Of a stretch of DNA of 64,000 nt, positions 1 through 8,552 are shown piece after piece. Numbering within the stretch: the first letter of the stretch is position 1; every line of letters starts with the position of its first letter. The notes beneath the pieces were generated by a model. It was given only the letters and a program-made list of their open reading frames with translations. It ran no database searches and had not been told where the DNA came from. Source of the DNA: an uncultured Prevotellaceae bacterium (GTDB lineage Bacteria; Bacteroidota; Bacteroidia; Bacteroidales; Bacteroidaceae); the NCBI GenBank assembly GCA_902763615.1, contig CACWSX010000001.1, forward strand, positions 62,001 through 126,000, written 5' to 3'. A program made the position numbers and the translations under genes.

Positions 1-803
1 TGATAGACGCCATGAAGTTCTGGATTGTCGAGGTGGGCATCGACGGCTTCCGCTGCGATGTGGCAGACGGTGTGCCTGCCGACTTCTGGAAGGATGCCAT
101 CGACCAATTGCGTGCTGCCGCCGGCGACCGTAAGATCCTGATGCTGGCTGAGGGCAAGAACGTAGACAACTTCACCGTTGGCGGCTTCGACATGAACTAC
201 GGCTGGGACTATAAGGACGTGCTCGTAAAGGTGTTCAAGGGTGCGCCCGCATCAGACCTGATTCAGGCCGACAAGGCTGAATACGACAGCCTGCCGGCAG
301 GTAAGGTCAAGTTGCGTTTCACCACCAATCACGACCACTCTACAGAGGCGACACCTTGCGTGGAGTTCACCAACGATCGTGGGGCAATGGCGGCTTACGT
401 GGCAAGTATCTTCCCGCACGGCGGAGCTCTGATCTACGGTTCGCAGGAAGTGGGCTATCCTGAGCCTATCAACTTCTTCAAATATGTACCCGTCGACTGG
501 ACTGCCAAACCGGAAATCTATCAGGAATACAAACAACTGATTGGCCTCTACAACGAGCATCCAGCCCTCCGGAAAGGTCGTTTGACCGCCTTCCCCGACA
601 ACGATGTGTTCATGTTTGAACGCTCTGATAGCGATGAACGCTTCCTGATTGCAGTGAATGTGCGCAATGAGGCTAAGTCTGTCAACATACCTGATGCATG
701 GAAAGGGCAGAATGTGGAGGACAAAATGACCGATCAAGACCTGAAACTCGAAGATTCTCTCAATTTAAAGCCCTTTGAATATCGGATTTTCGAGGTAGAA
801 TAA
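1..803 (+). CDS. GH13 alpha-amylase family glycosidase, C-terminal part (5' end outside window)
   Basis: The reading frame is open from the first bases of the window, so only the last ~266 residues are present and the true start lies upstream. The visible part holds the GH13 signature regions: GFRCDVA (the Asp is the expected nucleophile), LAEGK (acid/base Glu) and TTNHDHS (transition-state Asp). A short all-beta C-terminal domain ending in YRIFEVE follows. The family hydrolyses alpha-glucosidic bonds in starch or maltodextrin; exact specificity and cellular location cannot be judged without the N-terminus. The 3' end overlaps the convergent alpha/beta hydrolase gene by 44 bp. Two further GH13 genes in this window suggest a starch-using organism. 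Confidence 0.9.
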   Translation, partial: IDAMKFWIVEVGIDGFRCDVADGVPADFWKDAIDQLRAAAGDRKILMLAEGKNVDNFTVGGFDMNYGWDYKDVLVKVFKGAPASDLIQADKAEYDSLPAGKVKLRFTTNHDHSTEATPCVEFTNDRGAMAAYVASIFPHGGALIYGSQEVGYPEPINFFKYVPVDWTAKPEIYQEYKQLIGLYNEHPALRKGRLTAFPDNDVFMFERSDSDERFLIAVNVRNEAKSVNIPDAWKGQNVEDKMTDQDLKLEDSLNLKPFEYRIFEVE

Positions 804-1722
804 GACAATTGACGAAATCCGTGATTCGACTGATGTATTCTGCCTTGTGCTCCCGATAAGATAGGGCATGCTCAGCATCATCGGCTATCCATAGTGCCTT
901 CGCCCCTGGTTTCGCCTCATAGAGAGGATGAACCATTTGCGAAGGCACAAATGTATCGGTACTGCCATGAATAAATAACATCGGGTAGCGACATTTCTTA
1001 ACCTGTTCCAAGGCCGATGCCTCACCGAAGCTCCAGCCGTAACGCAACTTGCAGAGCAGGCTCGTAGAGTACATCAGCGGGAAGGCTGGCAGGCCGAACT
1101 GCTCCTTCAACTGGCAGGCGAACTCATCCCAGACGCTGGTGTAGCCGCAGTCCTCGACGAAGCGCAGATCCCGGATGCCGGCGGGCATCTCCTCGCCCGA
1201 GAGCATCATCGTGGTGGCAGCACCCATCGAAACCCCATGCACCACCATCGTGTCTTTCTGGAACGTTTTCAGCCAATGCAGCGCATCGAGCCGGTCCTTC
1301 CAGCCCATCTGTATGGCCCCGCCCTCGCTCTCGCCACAGGCATGCAATTCAGGCATCACAACGTTGTAGCCCAGCTCGTGCTCGTAGATACGCGCCAGCC
1401 AGAAGAACTCCACGGCACAGTCGCGCCAGCCGTGAATGACGAGGGCCGTACGAGTGCTGCCCCTGTCGACGAAGAAAGCATGATGGCGCTCGCCCGAGGG
1501 CATTGTGAGGAACGTGTCGCGCAAGGCCCCTATAGCTCGCAGACTGTCGACCCACGCTTTGCTCTCAGGATAGGCCTCGAACTGCTGCCGATAGCACGAG
1601 TCGGTATCCATCCGGTTCGGATCGGGCGCCAGCGAATAGTCGAGCATATAGAAACTGCCGCCAATCAGGGCAATCACGAAAACGGCCAAGACAATGGCCA
1701 ATGTCCACAAAAGTTTCTTCAT
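760..1722 (-). CDS. alpha/beta hydrolase, membrane-anchored or exported
   Basis: A 320-residue protein with an N-terminal hydrophobic segment (about residues 5-26) that should act as a signal anchor. The rest is a serine alpha/beta hydrolase: HGWRD near residue 97 is the oxyanion-hole region, GVSMG carries the nucleophile at Ser165, HGSTDTFVP carries the acid Asp, and AEHAL carries the catalytic His. It resembles the BAAT/acyl-CoA thioesterase-like and FrsA-like group of esterases; the substrate is not predictable. It is a single-gene unit with its own promoter 22 bp upstream of the start, and it converges on the GH13 gene with overlapping 3' ends. Confidence 0.85.
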   Translation of the reverse strand: MKKLLWTLAIVLAVFVIALIGGSFYMLDYSLAPDPNRMDTDSCYRQQFEAYPESKAWVDSLRAIGALRDTFLTMPSGERHHAFFVDRGSTRTALVIHGWRDCAVEFFWLARIYEHELGYNVVMPELHACGESEGGAIQMGWKDRLDALHWLKTFQKDTMVVHGVSMGAATTMMLSGEEMPAGIRDLRFVEDCGYTSVWDEFACQLKEQFGLPAFPLMYSTSLLCKLRYGWSFGEASALEQVKKCRYPMLFIHGSTDTFVPSQMVHPLYEAKPGAKALWIADDAEHALSYREHKAEYISRITDFVNCLILPRKSDIQRALN

Positions 1723-1743
1723 TGTTCAATCTGATTTTGACTG

Positions 1744-1751
1744 CAAAGATA
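1744..1751 (-). promoter_or_regulatory. -7 element for the alpha/beta hydrolase gene
   Basis: On the minus strand this reads TATCTTTG, matching the Bacteroidetes -7 consensus TAnnTTTG. It predicts a 5' leader of roughly 15-20 nt. Confidence 0.6.
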
Positions 1752-1894
1752 ACTCTTTTCTTTGAGATTCACCAACAATCCCTCCAAAATGTTTATTATT
1801 TGCGCGGTGATTCATAAGGAACAATGCAATCGATTGCGCACTGTGACTCAAATATTTATAGCCGATTGGAGCGCCAGCATACATCTTTTTTGTT

Positions 1895-1902
1895 TATCTT
1901 TG
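1895..1902 (+). promoter_or_regulatory. -7 element for the secreted alpha-amylase gene
   Basis: TATCTTTG, followed by GCACC, lies 37 bp before the start codon. It is the only good match in the roughly 215-bp gap between the two divergent genes besides the hydrolase promoter. Confidence 0.6.
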
Positions 1903-1938
1903 CACCAACATTAACAATCAAAATAATAGAAAACGCTT

Positions 1939-3990
1939 ATGCAAAGACTTTACACGACACTCATCGCCATTATTGCCACCATCAGCATGATGGCTCAGGG
2001 CTGGCCCGCAAACTATGGTGGCGTCATGCTACAGGGATTTTATTGGGACAGCTTTTCTGACACCCGCTGGGTGACGCTGGAGAAGCAGGCTAATGATTTG
2101 GCCAGTAGTTTCGATCTGATTTGGATTCCGCAAAGTGGCAATTGTGGCGGAACCTCAATGGGATACGATGACCTGTGGTGGTTTAACAACTACAACAGTT
2201 CGTTTGGCACCGAGGCCCAGTTGCGCTCGATGATCAAGACTTTCAAGACAGCAGGACTTGGTACCATTGCCGATGTCGTGATTAACCATCGCCGTAACGT
2301 AAGCAATTGGGTGGACTTCCCCAAAGAGAGTTGGAAAGGCGAGAACTATGAGATGCTATCCACAGACATCTGCGCTAACGATGATGGCGGCAAGACTAAG
2401 ACATGGGCCAACGAGAACGGTTATTCCCTGAGTGCAAACAATGATAGTGGTGAAGGCTGGGACGGCATGCGCGACCTCGACCATGAGAGCGAGAACGTGC
2501 AGCGCATCGTGAAGGCATATCTTCATTTCCTGTTGGAAGATCTCGGCTATGTAGGTTTCCGCTACGACATGGTGAAGGGCTATAGTGCCGGCTATACTAA
2601 ACTGTATAACGAAGACAGTAAGCCACAATTCTCTGTAGGCGAATACTGGGATAGTTCGAGCAAGATCAGCAATTGGATTGACGGAACCGAAAAGACTAGC
2701 GGCGCCTTCGATTTCCAGTTTAAGTATGTCCTCCGCAATGCGACCGACAGACAAGACTGGTCGTATCTGAACAAGCAGAACGATGGCAACTGGCCTCTTG
2801 TCAGCAGTAATTATCAGAGTGGCGACTATCGCCAGTATGCTATTACCTTCGTAGAGAATCACGATACTGAAGTGCGTCCTGACGGTTCATCGAATGGTCC
2901 CCTGAAAAAGGATACCCTTGCTGCCAACGCCTATTTGCTGGCTATGCCAGGAACACCCTGTGTCTTCCTGAAACACTGGCAGGACTATAAACCAGAGATC
3001 AAAGCCATGATCGAGGCTCGTAAGTTGGCTGGTATTACCAATACCTCCAGCTATTCAAGATATAGTTCTCCGAATATGACAGCCTATTATGCCAACACCA
3101 TCGACGGCAAATTGCTGGTGGTAGTGGGCAATACGGCAAAACTGACACCGGAAGAAGACCAATGGACGAAGATTCTCGCCGGTCACCACTATGCCTACTA
3201 TCTGGCCAATAGCTTGGAGACTGCTTGGGCAAACAAAGGCTCCGGCGACTTTGAAGAAGCCTTCGATGTGGTGCTGACAGCCGTTTCAAATACCGCTGAT
3301 GCCAAACTGGTCTATACCACCAATGGTACGGAGCCTTCAGCCACAAATGGAACACAGGTTGCATCAGGCAGCAGCATCAAGATAGACAAGACTACCACGC
3401 TAAAAGTGGGTCTGCTCATAGGTAGCACCGTCAAGGGCATCATCACACGCACCTTTACTTATATCGAAGCAGAACAAGAGCCTGAGGTAAAAATCCCCGA
3501 TTTCTGCAAAGTCAACGAAGGTGAAATCTGTGCATTCTTCGAGGCTCCCTCAACATGGAGTAATACCATCTGTTGTTGGGCTTGGTCAGACTCTCCATCA
3601 GAAAACTTCACCTACTCACAACGACAGAGCTGGCCCGGTGTAGACTGCGAATTCATAGGTACAGCACCCAACGGCAACAAAGTTTGGAAATGGACGTGGG
3701 ACGGTACAAAGCAGAAGAACTCATCTGCTACAAAGCCCGCTATGATTATCTTCAGCAATCAAGGTGCACCTCAGACGGCAGACCTGAAGTTTGAACAGGC
3801 TGGCTACTATGTGGAGAAAGGACTGTTTGGTATTGTTACAGCCACAACTATCCACCATGTCGATGCTGATGTTGATAAAGCAGCTTCTGTCTACACCCTC
3901 GACGGTCGGTTGGTGCGCACCAATGGCAGTCTGGACAACCTGCCGAAGGGTGTCTACATCATTAACGGTAAGAAACACGTACTTAAATAG
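1939..3990 (+). CDS. secreted GH13 alpha-amylase with starch-binding module and C-terminal sorting tail
   Basis: A 683-residue secreted enzyme. Residues 1-20 form a signal peptide cut after MMAQ. The GH13 barrel follows, with GFRYD (nucleophile near residue 209), VGEYW (acid/base Glu near 235) and VENHDTE (Asp near 309). After the all-beta domain comes a chitobiase-C-like beta-sandwich (about 435-510, with the YTTNGTEPS motif). Next is a CBM26-like starch-binding module (about 530-625: aromatic-rich, with SWPG, IIFSNQG and QTADL). The last ~35 residues (YTLDGRLV, LPKGVYIINGKK) look like a type IX secretion sorting domain. I infer an exported or surface endo-alpha-amylase for raw starch. The porU and porV genes in this window are the matching export machinery. 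Confidence 0.92.
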   Translation: MQRLYTTLIAIIATISMMAQGWPANYGGVMLQGFYWDSFSDTRWVTLEKQANDLASSFDLIWIPQSGNCGGTSMGYDDLWWFNNYNSSFGTEAQLRSMIKTFKTAGLGTIADVVINHRRNVSNWVDFPKESWKGENYEMLSTDICANDDGGKTKTWANENGYSLSANNDSGEGWDGMRDLDHESENVQRIVKAYLHFLLEDLGYVGFRYDMVKGYSAGYTKLYNEDSKPQFSVGEYWDSSSKISNWIDGTEKTSGAFDFQFKYVLRNATDRQDWSYLNKQNDGNWPLVSSNYQSGDYRQYAITFVENHDTEVRPDGSSNGPLKKDTLAANAYLLAMPGTPCVFLKHWQDYKPEIKAMIEARKLAGITNTSSYSRYSSPNMTAYYANTIDGKLLVVVGNTAKLTPEEDQWTKILAGHHYAYYLANSLETAWANKGSGDFEEAFDVVLTAVSNTADAKLVYTTNGTEPSATNGTQVASGSSIKIDKTTTLKVGLLIGSTVKGIITRTFTYIEAEQEPEVKIPDFCKVNEGEICAFFEAPSTWSNTICCWAWSDSPSENFTYSQRQSWPGVDCEFIGTAPNGNKVWKWTWDGTKQKNSSATKPAMIIFSNQGAPQTADLKFEQAGYYVEKGLFGIVTATTIHHVDADVDKAASVYTLDGRLVRTNGSLDNLPKGVYIINGKKHVLK

Positions 3991-3991
3991 A

Positions 3992-4777
3992 TTAGTTGCT
4001 CTTTTTGAAAACAGCGCGGACGGCAAACCAGCAGTGCATCAGGAAAGTACTGATACGTCCGTAATGACACTCCATCACCTTGTAGCGCTCGATGAGTGAC
4101 TCGCGGTGGTGGAGTGTTGTTTGTCCCTCTTGGGTGTAATTGGCCACCACCATATGCAGGTTCAGCAAAGGCACATTCTCCCTGGCCGCGGCCTTCATAA
4201 TGCGGATACACCAGTCAACATCGGCAGAATAGCGGTATTTCTGATTGTAAGTCGTGGCAATAGCAAAGTCAGTACGGGCATAGAAAGCCTGATGGCAGAC
4301 GAGCATGCCGTGACGGAACGATTTCCATGTGAGGTTTTCCGGCGGTGCGAGACGACGGTGATGCAGAAAACGACCCTCACCATCGACGATGTCTGTATCG
4401 CCGTATAATACAGCGGGGGATTGGCCGTTGAATGTTGAACACTGACCATTGATGCGCGAGGCAATGTCGGGAGCAGGTAGGAAGTCACCGGCATTGAGGA
4501 AACAGACATAATCGCCATCTAACGACCGCAAACCCTTGTTCATCGCATCATAGATACCATTATCGGGCTCTGATATCAACAGCACTTTATGACCATTATC
4601 AGCCGCATTTGAACGCTCGATATAGTCGTTGACCATTTCAATGGTGCCATCTGTCGAGGCGCCATCGATAATCAGGTGCGTGATTTCAGGATAGTCCTGC
4701 TCAAGCACGCTGTCGAGCGTACGCTGCAACACCTTCGCAGCCTGATAGGTGATGGTGACGTAGGTGATCCTGATCAT
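3992..4777 (-). CDS. glycosyltransferase family 2
   Basis: A 261-residue GT-A fold glycosyltransferase. The N-terminus ITYVTITYQAAKVLQ begins the nucleotide-binding fold, DGASTDGT is the usual first acidic motif, and DNGIYDAMNKG followed by YVCFLNAGD matches the DXD-type metal and sugar-nucleotide site of WcaA-like GT2 enzymes. It probably adds a sugar to a surface polysaccharide or LPS. The start overlaps the stop of the upstream GT4 gene by 4 bp (ATGA), so the two are translationally coupled. Residues about 109-118 (INGQCSTFNG) are encoded by a heptanucleotide repeat, an unusual insertion inside the fold. Confidence 0.88.
   Translation of the reverse strand: MIRITYVTITYQAAKVLQRTLDSVLEQDYPEITHLIIDGASTDGTIEMVNDYIERSNAADNGHKVLLISEPDNGIYDAMNKGLRSLDGDYVCFLNAGDFLPAPDIASRINGQCSTFNGQSPAVLYGDTDIVDGEGRFLHHRRLAPPENLTWKSFRHGMLVCHQAFYARTDFAIATTYNQKYRYSADVDWCIRIMKAAARENVPLLNLHMVVANYTQEGQTTLHHRESLIERYKVMECHYGRISTFLMHCWFAVRAVFKKSN
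4425..4452. repeat. heptanucleotide repeat inside the GT2 gene (4 units)
   Basis: Four consecutive 7-mers of the form NNNtTGA: ccgttga, atgttga, acactga, ccattga. They lie in frame within the glycosyltransferase and encode part of a polar loop. This belongs to the dispersed 7-bp repeat family described in the findings. Confidence 0.6.
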
Positions 4778-6039
4778 AGTCCGTAATGCTTAAAGGCCAT
4801 CGCCTGCTGATAGACATCGAGATATTTCAAGGCTACGCTTTGCTGGGAATAGCACTGTGCCACCTTATGAACAGCCTGCGAACTGAGCGACTCATAATCG
4901 GCCTCCTGTAATACCCAGGCGATGCCCCTGGCTAAATCAGCAGCATCACGATAGGTTGCCACATAGCCGTTCTTTTTGTGGTTGATTTCCTCTGGTATGC
5001 CACCCACCCTGAAAGCGACACAGGGAACACCACAGGCCATCGCCTCCATAATCGTATTGGGTAGGTTCTCTGAAAGCGACGGCAGCACGAATACATCAGC
5101 GGCATTGTAGACATCGACAACACGCTGTTCATCATTGACATAACCGAGTGGGTGTGACTTCATCGGCAACTGCTCTACAACCTCTTCAGCATGTCCTCCG
5201 AGGATTATTACTTCACACTGGTCTTTAATAAGGTTGTCCAACTGATGACAAGCATCGACGAGATACGACATACCCTTGTTAGCGTTGGTTACCCGTTGCG
5301 AGGCAAAGAGAATCAGCTTTTTATCGAGCGGCAGACCCAACCGCTGACGAGCCTCCAGCTTATTACCTTTCTTATAAGTATGTGTGTCGATAGGGTTGGG
5401 GATGTTGACAATCTTCTGGCCTTTGAGCAGAGCGCTCGACTTTGCCTCCGATTCCAGCCATTGGCTACAAGCCACATAATAGATATTTCCATTGGCTTGC
5501 ATCTGTTGTTTCTTCTGCCAGATGCGTGATGCCAGATCATGACGGCTCCCACCGCCAGGCAGGTACTTGCAATTGGCACAATGGCTAGCGAAATTACGGC
5601 ATCCGAGGGTAAGATGACAAATAGCGGTAGCCGGCCAGATGTCGTGCATGGTCCATACCACAGGCTTTCCGCTTCGCAAAATCTTGTGAATACCGTTCAG
5701 TGAGAGCATGCCTTGATTGATCCAGTGCAGATGGATGACATCGGCCTCTTGGAACTCCCGCAGTTTGGTGATGTCGGAGCCGGAATTAGCGATATCAATT
5801 TCGAAAAGATGCTTGCGGGAGAAGTGCAGTTGACAGAAGATGACGAATCGCTCCCAAAGAAAATGCCAATGGAGCATCGCCGACTTAGGGAGTCCGACAA
5901 CCGTCAGGGCATCTGTTTCCTTGTCGCGCACCAGCATCTTTGCCTTCACGCCATTATTGTTGAGCGCTTTCATCAGACGGTTGGCAGCTACTGCTGCTCC
6001 ACCAGTCCGTTCACTCGTGTTGACGATCAGAACCCTCAT
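4774..6039 (-). CDS. glycosyltransferase family 4 (GT-B fold)
   Basis: A 421-residue GT-B enzyme. The N-terminal domain starts MRVLIVNTSERTGGAA, the donor-side glycine-rich loop typical of GT4. The C-terminal Rossmann domain carries SENLPNTIMEAMACGVP, in which the E-x7-E pair contacts the sugar nucleotide, followed by AFRVGGIPEEI. It should be cytoplasmic or peripheral to the inner membrane and act in cell-surface glycan assembly. It overlaps by 4 bp both the upstream coiled-coil gene and the downstream GT2 gene, so the three form one tight operon. Confidence 0.9.
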   Translation of the reverse strand: MRVLIVNTSERTGGAAVAANRLMKALNNNGVKAKMLVRDKETDALTVVGLPKSAMLHWHFLWERFVIFCQLHFSRKHLFEIDIANSGSDITKLREFQEADVIHLHWINQGMLSLNGIHKILRSGKPVVWTMHDIWPATAICHLTLGCRNFASHCANCKYLPGGGSRHDLASRIWQKKQQMQANGNIYYVACSQWLESEAKSSALLKGQKIVNIPNPIDTHTYKKGNKLEARQRLGLPLDKKLILFASQRVTNANKGMSYLVDACHQLDNLIKDQCEVIILGGHAEEVVEQLPMKSHPLGYVNDEQRVVDVYNAADVFVLPSLSENLPNTIMEAMACGVPCVAFRVGGIPEEINHKKNGYVATYRDAADLARGIAWVLQEADYESLSSQAVHKVAQCYSQQSVALKYLDVYQQAMAFKHYGL

Positions 6040-6629
6040 GCGGCCTTTGCTCTTTCTTTAGCCAGTCGCTTGGCTTCTTTCTCCTTGCGCTTCTGCTCTT
6101 TTCTCAGTTCTTTTTCTCTGCGCTTCTGCTCTTTCTGAGCTTCCTTTTCCTTGCGCTTCTGTTCTTTTTCGAGTTCCTTTTCGCGCTTCTTCTGTTCCTT
6201 TTGCAGTTTCTTCAGCTCCTTGGCACTCTGTTTGGCAGCTTCTTTCTCGCTGACAGCCTCCTCCTTCACCTTCGTGGCTTCCTCAAGCTTTTCGCGCAAC
6301 ATCTCCTTGTCGAAGGTGAACACATGGCCGAATATACCTAATGACAGAATCTGGTCTTTGCCCTTCAGACGAACATGGGTCGTATTAAGAATAAAGTAAT
6401 TGTCGACTTTCAACTTGGAGTTAAGGGCAGTCTCGATGGTTTTCAGAACCACGCCCTTGCCAAGATTCGTCAGCACATTGTCACCGAACCCTCTTTGCTC
6501 AGCCTCCTCATCGACAAACTCCGTTACCGCTTCCATCATGGCCTCTTTGTGGGCCTGTTTGTCGGGCACCATCTGCGTCATCAGCACAGCCAGAAGCAGA
6601 ATAATCGCCACAATCAATAGTTTTTTCAT
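6036..6629 (-). CDS. DUF4359-like membrane-anchored protein with charged hendecad-repeat tail
   Basis: A 197-residue protein. Residues 1-20 are a single membrane or signal segment. The central part (about 25-110, with KVDNYFILN and SLGIFGHVFTF) resembles DUF4359 proteins of unknown function. From about residue 110 the protein becomes a long charged helix ending in four 11-residue repeats of type KEQKRREKELR (144-187) and an Ala/Lys tail. I infer a membrane-anchored rod pointing into the periplasm. It is the first gene of the glycosyltransferase operon, with a good promoter 32 bp upstream. Its function is unknown. Confidence 0.75.
   Translation of the reverse strand: MKKLLIVAIILLLAVLMTQMVPDKQAHKEAMMEAVTEFVDEEAEQRGFGDNVLTNLGKGVVLKTIETALNSKLKVDNYFILNTTHVRLKGKDQILSLGIFGHVFTFDKEMLREKLEEATKVKEEAVSEKEAAKQSAKELKKLQKEQKKREKELEKEQKRKEKEAQKEQKRREKELRKEQKRKEKEAKRLAKERAKAA
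6069..6200 (-). repeat. 33-bp coding tandem repeat (four 11-residue units)
   Basis: Four units alternate between KEQKKREKELE-like and KEQKRKEKEAQ-like sequences. Eleven-residue periodicity fits a hendecad coiled coil. The nucleotide repeats are near-identical and likely to vary in copy number between strains. Confidence 0.7.
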
Positions 6630-6660
6630 CTTACTATACCTTATTTATATAATTATGGTG

Positions 6661-6668
6661 CAAAGATA
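6661..6668 (-). promoter_or_regulatory. -7 element for the glycosyltransferase operon
   Basis: Minus strand TATCTTTG followed by GCACC, 32 bp upstream of the DUF4359-like gene. Confidence 0.6.
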
Positions 6669-6783
6669 CATTAAGTTTGCAAAAAAACCAAGAAAATGGT
6701 ATATATATTTAGTGTTTTCGCACACAACCGCTTGATTTATGTCAAGAATGAAGGGTAATTATACACTTAATATACCACTTTTC

Positions 6784-6814
6784 TTGCAAAAAAAGAAAAA
6801 TCGTTGTAATTTTG
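6784..6814 (+). promoter_or_regulatory. promoter of a predicted small RNA
   Basis: TTG at 6784 and TAATTTTG at 6807 are separated by 20 bp, the canonical Bacteroidetes -33/-7 arrangement. The predicted start is near 6820. No coding start follows before a strong terminator. Confidence 0.6.
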
Positions 6815-6819
6815 CAGTG

Positions 6820-7057
6820 TCAAAAGGTTAATAGATTGTTTTAGGTTAGTAGTAATATTTATAGTTTTAGGTTTTTAGTTATTGGTAAAAGAAAGTTTTC
6901 AGCTGTGGATAACAGGAGGTCGCTGTGAAGCTCCCTTTTAAACTTTCAAATTTTTAGCTCTTGTGAGCTGGAAATTACTTTTAGAGAAAAGGATTTTTAG
7001 TTAAACATAGGCTTTTTTAATGCCGCTGCTCGTGAGAGTTGCGGCATTTCTTTTTTA
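6820..7057 (+). ncRNA. candidate small RNA, about 235 nt, unrecognised family
   Basis: The stretch lies between two divergent operons. It has its own promoter and a strong intrinsic terminator, but no open frame of useful length. The 5' part is T/A-rich with TTTAGGT-like units at about 7-bp spacing. The middle can form GGAG...CTCC and AGCTC-ttgt-GAGCT hairpins. The sulfatase downstream has a separate promoter after the terminator, so this looks like an independent transcript rather than a leader. I do not recognise tmRNA, SRP RNA, RNase P RNA or a known riboswitch core. Confidence 0.5.
6838..6893. repeat. degenerate heptanucleotide repeat (TTTAGGT-like)
   Basis: A run of T/A/G-only DNA in which TTTAGGT, TTTTAGT, TTATAGT and TATTGGT recur at about 7-bp steps. 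It forms the 5' third of the predicted small RNA. The periodicity is imperfect. Confidence 0.4.
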
Positions 7058-7058
7058 T
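7019..7058 (+). terminator. intrinsic terminator of the predicted small RNA
   Basis: AATGCCGC pairs perfectly with GCGGCATT across a 14-nt loop and is followed by TTCTTTTTT. Confidence 0.85.
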
Positions 7059-7073
7059 TTCAGAAAAAAGTCC

Positions 7074-7081
7074 TATCTTTG
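7074..7081 (+). promoter_or_regulatory. -7 element for the sulfatase operon
   Basis: TATCTTTG followed by GCACC, 26 bp before the sulfatase start and just after the small-RNA terminator. Confidence 0.6.
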
Positions 7082-7107
7082 CACCATTAATCCAAACAAG
7101 GTAAGAC

Positions 7108-8520
7108 ATGGGTAAAGAGACGAAACAAATTCTGTTGACGCTTGGGGCGATGATCACCCAGCAAGCGACAGCAGCTGAGCAGCAGGAGCAGCAGGCGACA
7201 CCTGAGCGTCCGAATATCATCTTCATTCTGGCAGATGATATGGGTTATGGTGACTTGTCGTGTTATGGCAACCGATATATCAAGACGCCGAATATCGATC
7301 GTCTGGCTGCTACGGGCACGAGTTTCACGCAGGCCTACGCTGGCAGTGGTATCAGTTCACCCTCTCGCTGTTCGCTGATGACGGGCCGTAATAGCGGCAA
7401 TACCCGTATCCGCGACAACCAGTGCTATGCGGGAGGCCTCACAGGTCTGAAGATTAATCCCAAGGGCGACACCACCATCGTGCGTCGCGCCAATCTCTTG
7501 CCACAAGATACGACTATCGCCAAGGTCATCGGCACCGCAGGCTATCGCACTTGTCTGGTGAACAAATGGCATCTTGACGGCTACGACCCAGGCTCTGCGC
7601 CTAACCATCGGGGCTTCGACGAGTTCTATGGCTGGACCATCTCCACCGTCCACAGCAACTCGCCTTATTATTACCCTTATTACCGTCTTTGGAACGACAG
7701 TCTCATTCATATCGAGGAAAATGCCCACGATGCCCATGTGCGCCACAATACGGAGATCTCTACCGACGATGCCATCGCCTTTATCCATCGCAACAGACAC
7801 AATCCCTTCTTCCTCTTCCTCGGCTACGATGCGCCCCACGAGCCTTATAACATCGACGATACCTCATGGTACGACGAGCACGGTGAATGGTCGCTGAACA
7901 CGAAGCGCTATGCGGCCCTCGTCACCCACATGGACTATCACATCGGTCGTCTGTTGGGAGCCCTCGACAACTTAGGGTTGCGCGAGAACACGCTGATTAT
8001 CTTCGCCTCCGACAATGGGGCTGCGGTAATGGCACCTATCAGCGAACTCAATTGTCATGCAGGATTGAAAGGCCGTAAGGGGCAGCTCTACGAAGGGGGC
8101 ATTAAGGTGCCGCTCATCGTGAATCAGCCAGGTCGCGTTCCTGCCCGACAAATCAGCAATCAGGTGTATTTCCCCGATTTCATGCCCACGCTCGCAGCAC
8201 TGACAGGTAGCGAGAAGGCGGTTCCTCAGACAGACGGCATCGATATCTCTCCGCTGTTCTTTGGCGGTGAGGTAGATACCGACCATCGTTATCTCTATTG
8301 GGAGTTTCCCGGCAAGCAGCGTGCCCTGCGCTTCGGCGACTGGAAATGTGTGACAGTGAAGAAAGGTGCGCCTTTGGAACTCTATCGGATTACCGACGAT
8401 CCAAAAGAGGAACACAATCTGGCAAAGGATTATCCGGAAAAGGTGAAAGAGTTTGACCAGATCATGCGCCGTATGCACAAACCATCGGAGAACTATCCTA
8501 TTGAAGGAGAGAAGGAGTAA
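7108..8520 (+). CDS. serine-type (S1 family) sulfatase, exported
   Basis: A 470-residue type I sulfatase that removes sulfate esters from glycans. After a weak signal peptide (about residues 1-23, ending ATA-A), NIIFILADDMGYGDL gives the calcium-binding Asp pair. The activation motif is S83-S-P-S-R87 followed by TGR, so the residue to be oxidised to formylglycine is a serine, as in anaerobe sulfatases. Further metal and substrate elements include KWHLDGYDPG, YDAPHEPY and FASDNGA. The length is normal for S1 sulfatases. A radical-SAM maturase follows after 32 bp, consistent with anaerobic activation of this enzyme. Likely substrates are host mucin or plant/algal sulfated sugars; the sequence alone does not decide. 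Confidence 0.93.
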   Translation: MGKETKQILLTLGAMITQQATAAEQQEQQATPERPNIIFILADDMGYGDLSCYGNRYIKTPNIDRLAATGTSFTQAYAGSGISSPSRCSLMTGRNSGNTRIRDNQCYAGGLTGLKINPKGDTTIVRRANLLPQDTTIAKVIGTAGYRTCLVNKWHLDGYDPGSAPNHRGFDEFYGWTISTVHSNSPYYYPYYRLWNDSLIHIEENAHDAHVRHNTEISTDDAIAFIHRNRHNPFFLFLGYDAPHEPYNIDDTSWYDEHGEWSLNTKRYAALVTHMDYHIGRLLGALDNLGLRENTLIIFASDNGAAVMAPISELNCHAGLKGRKGQLYEGGIKVPLIVNQPGRVPARQISNQVYFPDFMPTLAALTGSEKAVPQTDGIDISPLFFGGEVDTDHRYLYWEFPGKQRALRFGDWKCVTVKKGAPLELYRITDDPKEEHNLAKDYPEKVKEFDQIMRRMHKPSENYPIEGEKE

Positions 8521-8550
8521 GGAGAGGAGGAGTAAGGAGAGAAGGAGTAA
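8506..8550. repeat. 15-bp tandem repeat, three copies, at the sulfatase/maturase junction
   Basis: The unit ggagagaaggagtaa occurs at 8506, 8521 (one mismatch) and 8536. The first copy encodes the sulfatase C-terminus and its stop codon; the others fill the spacer before the maturase start and supply purine-rich, ribosome-binding-like sequence. The identical 15-mer occurs twice more at 26993-27022. Confidence 0.8.
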
Positions 8551-8552
8551 GG

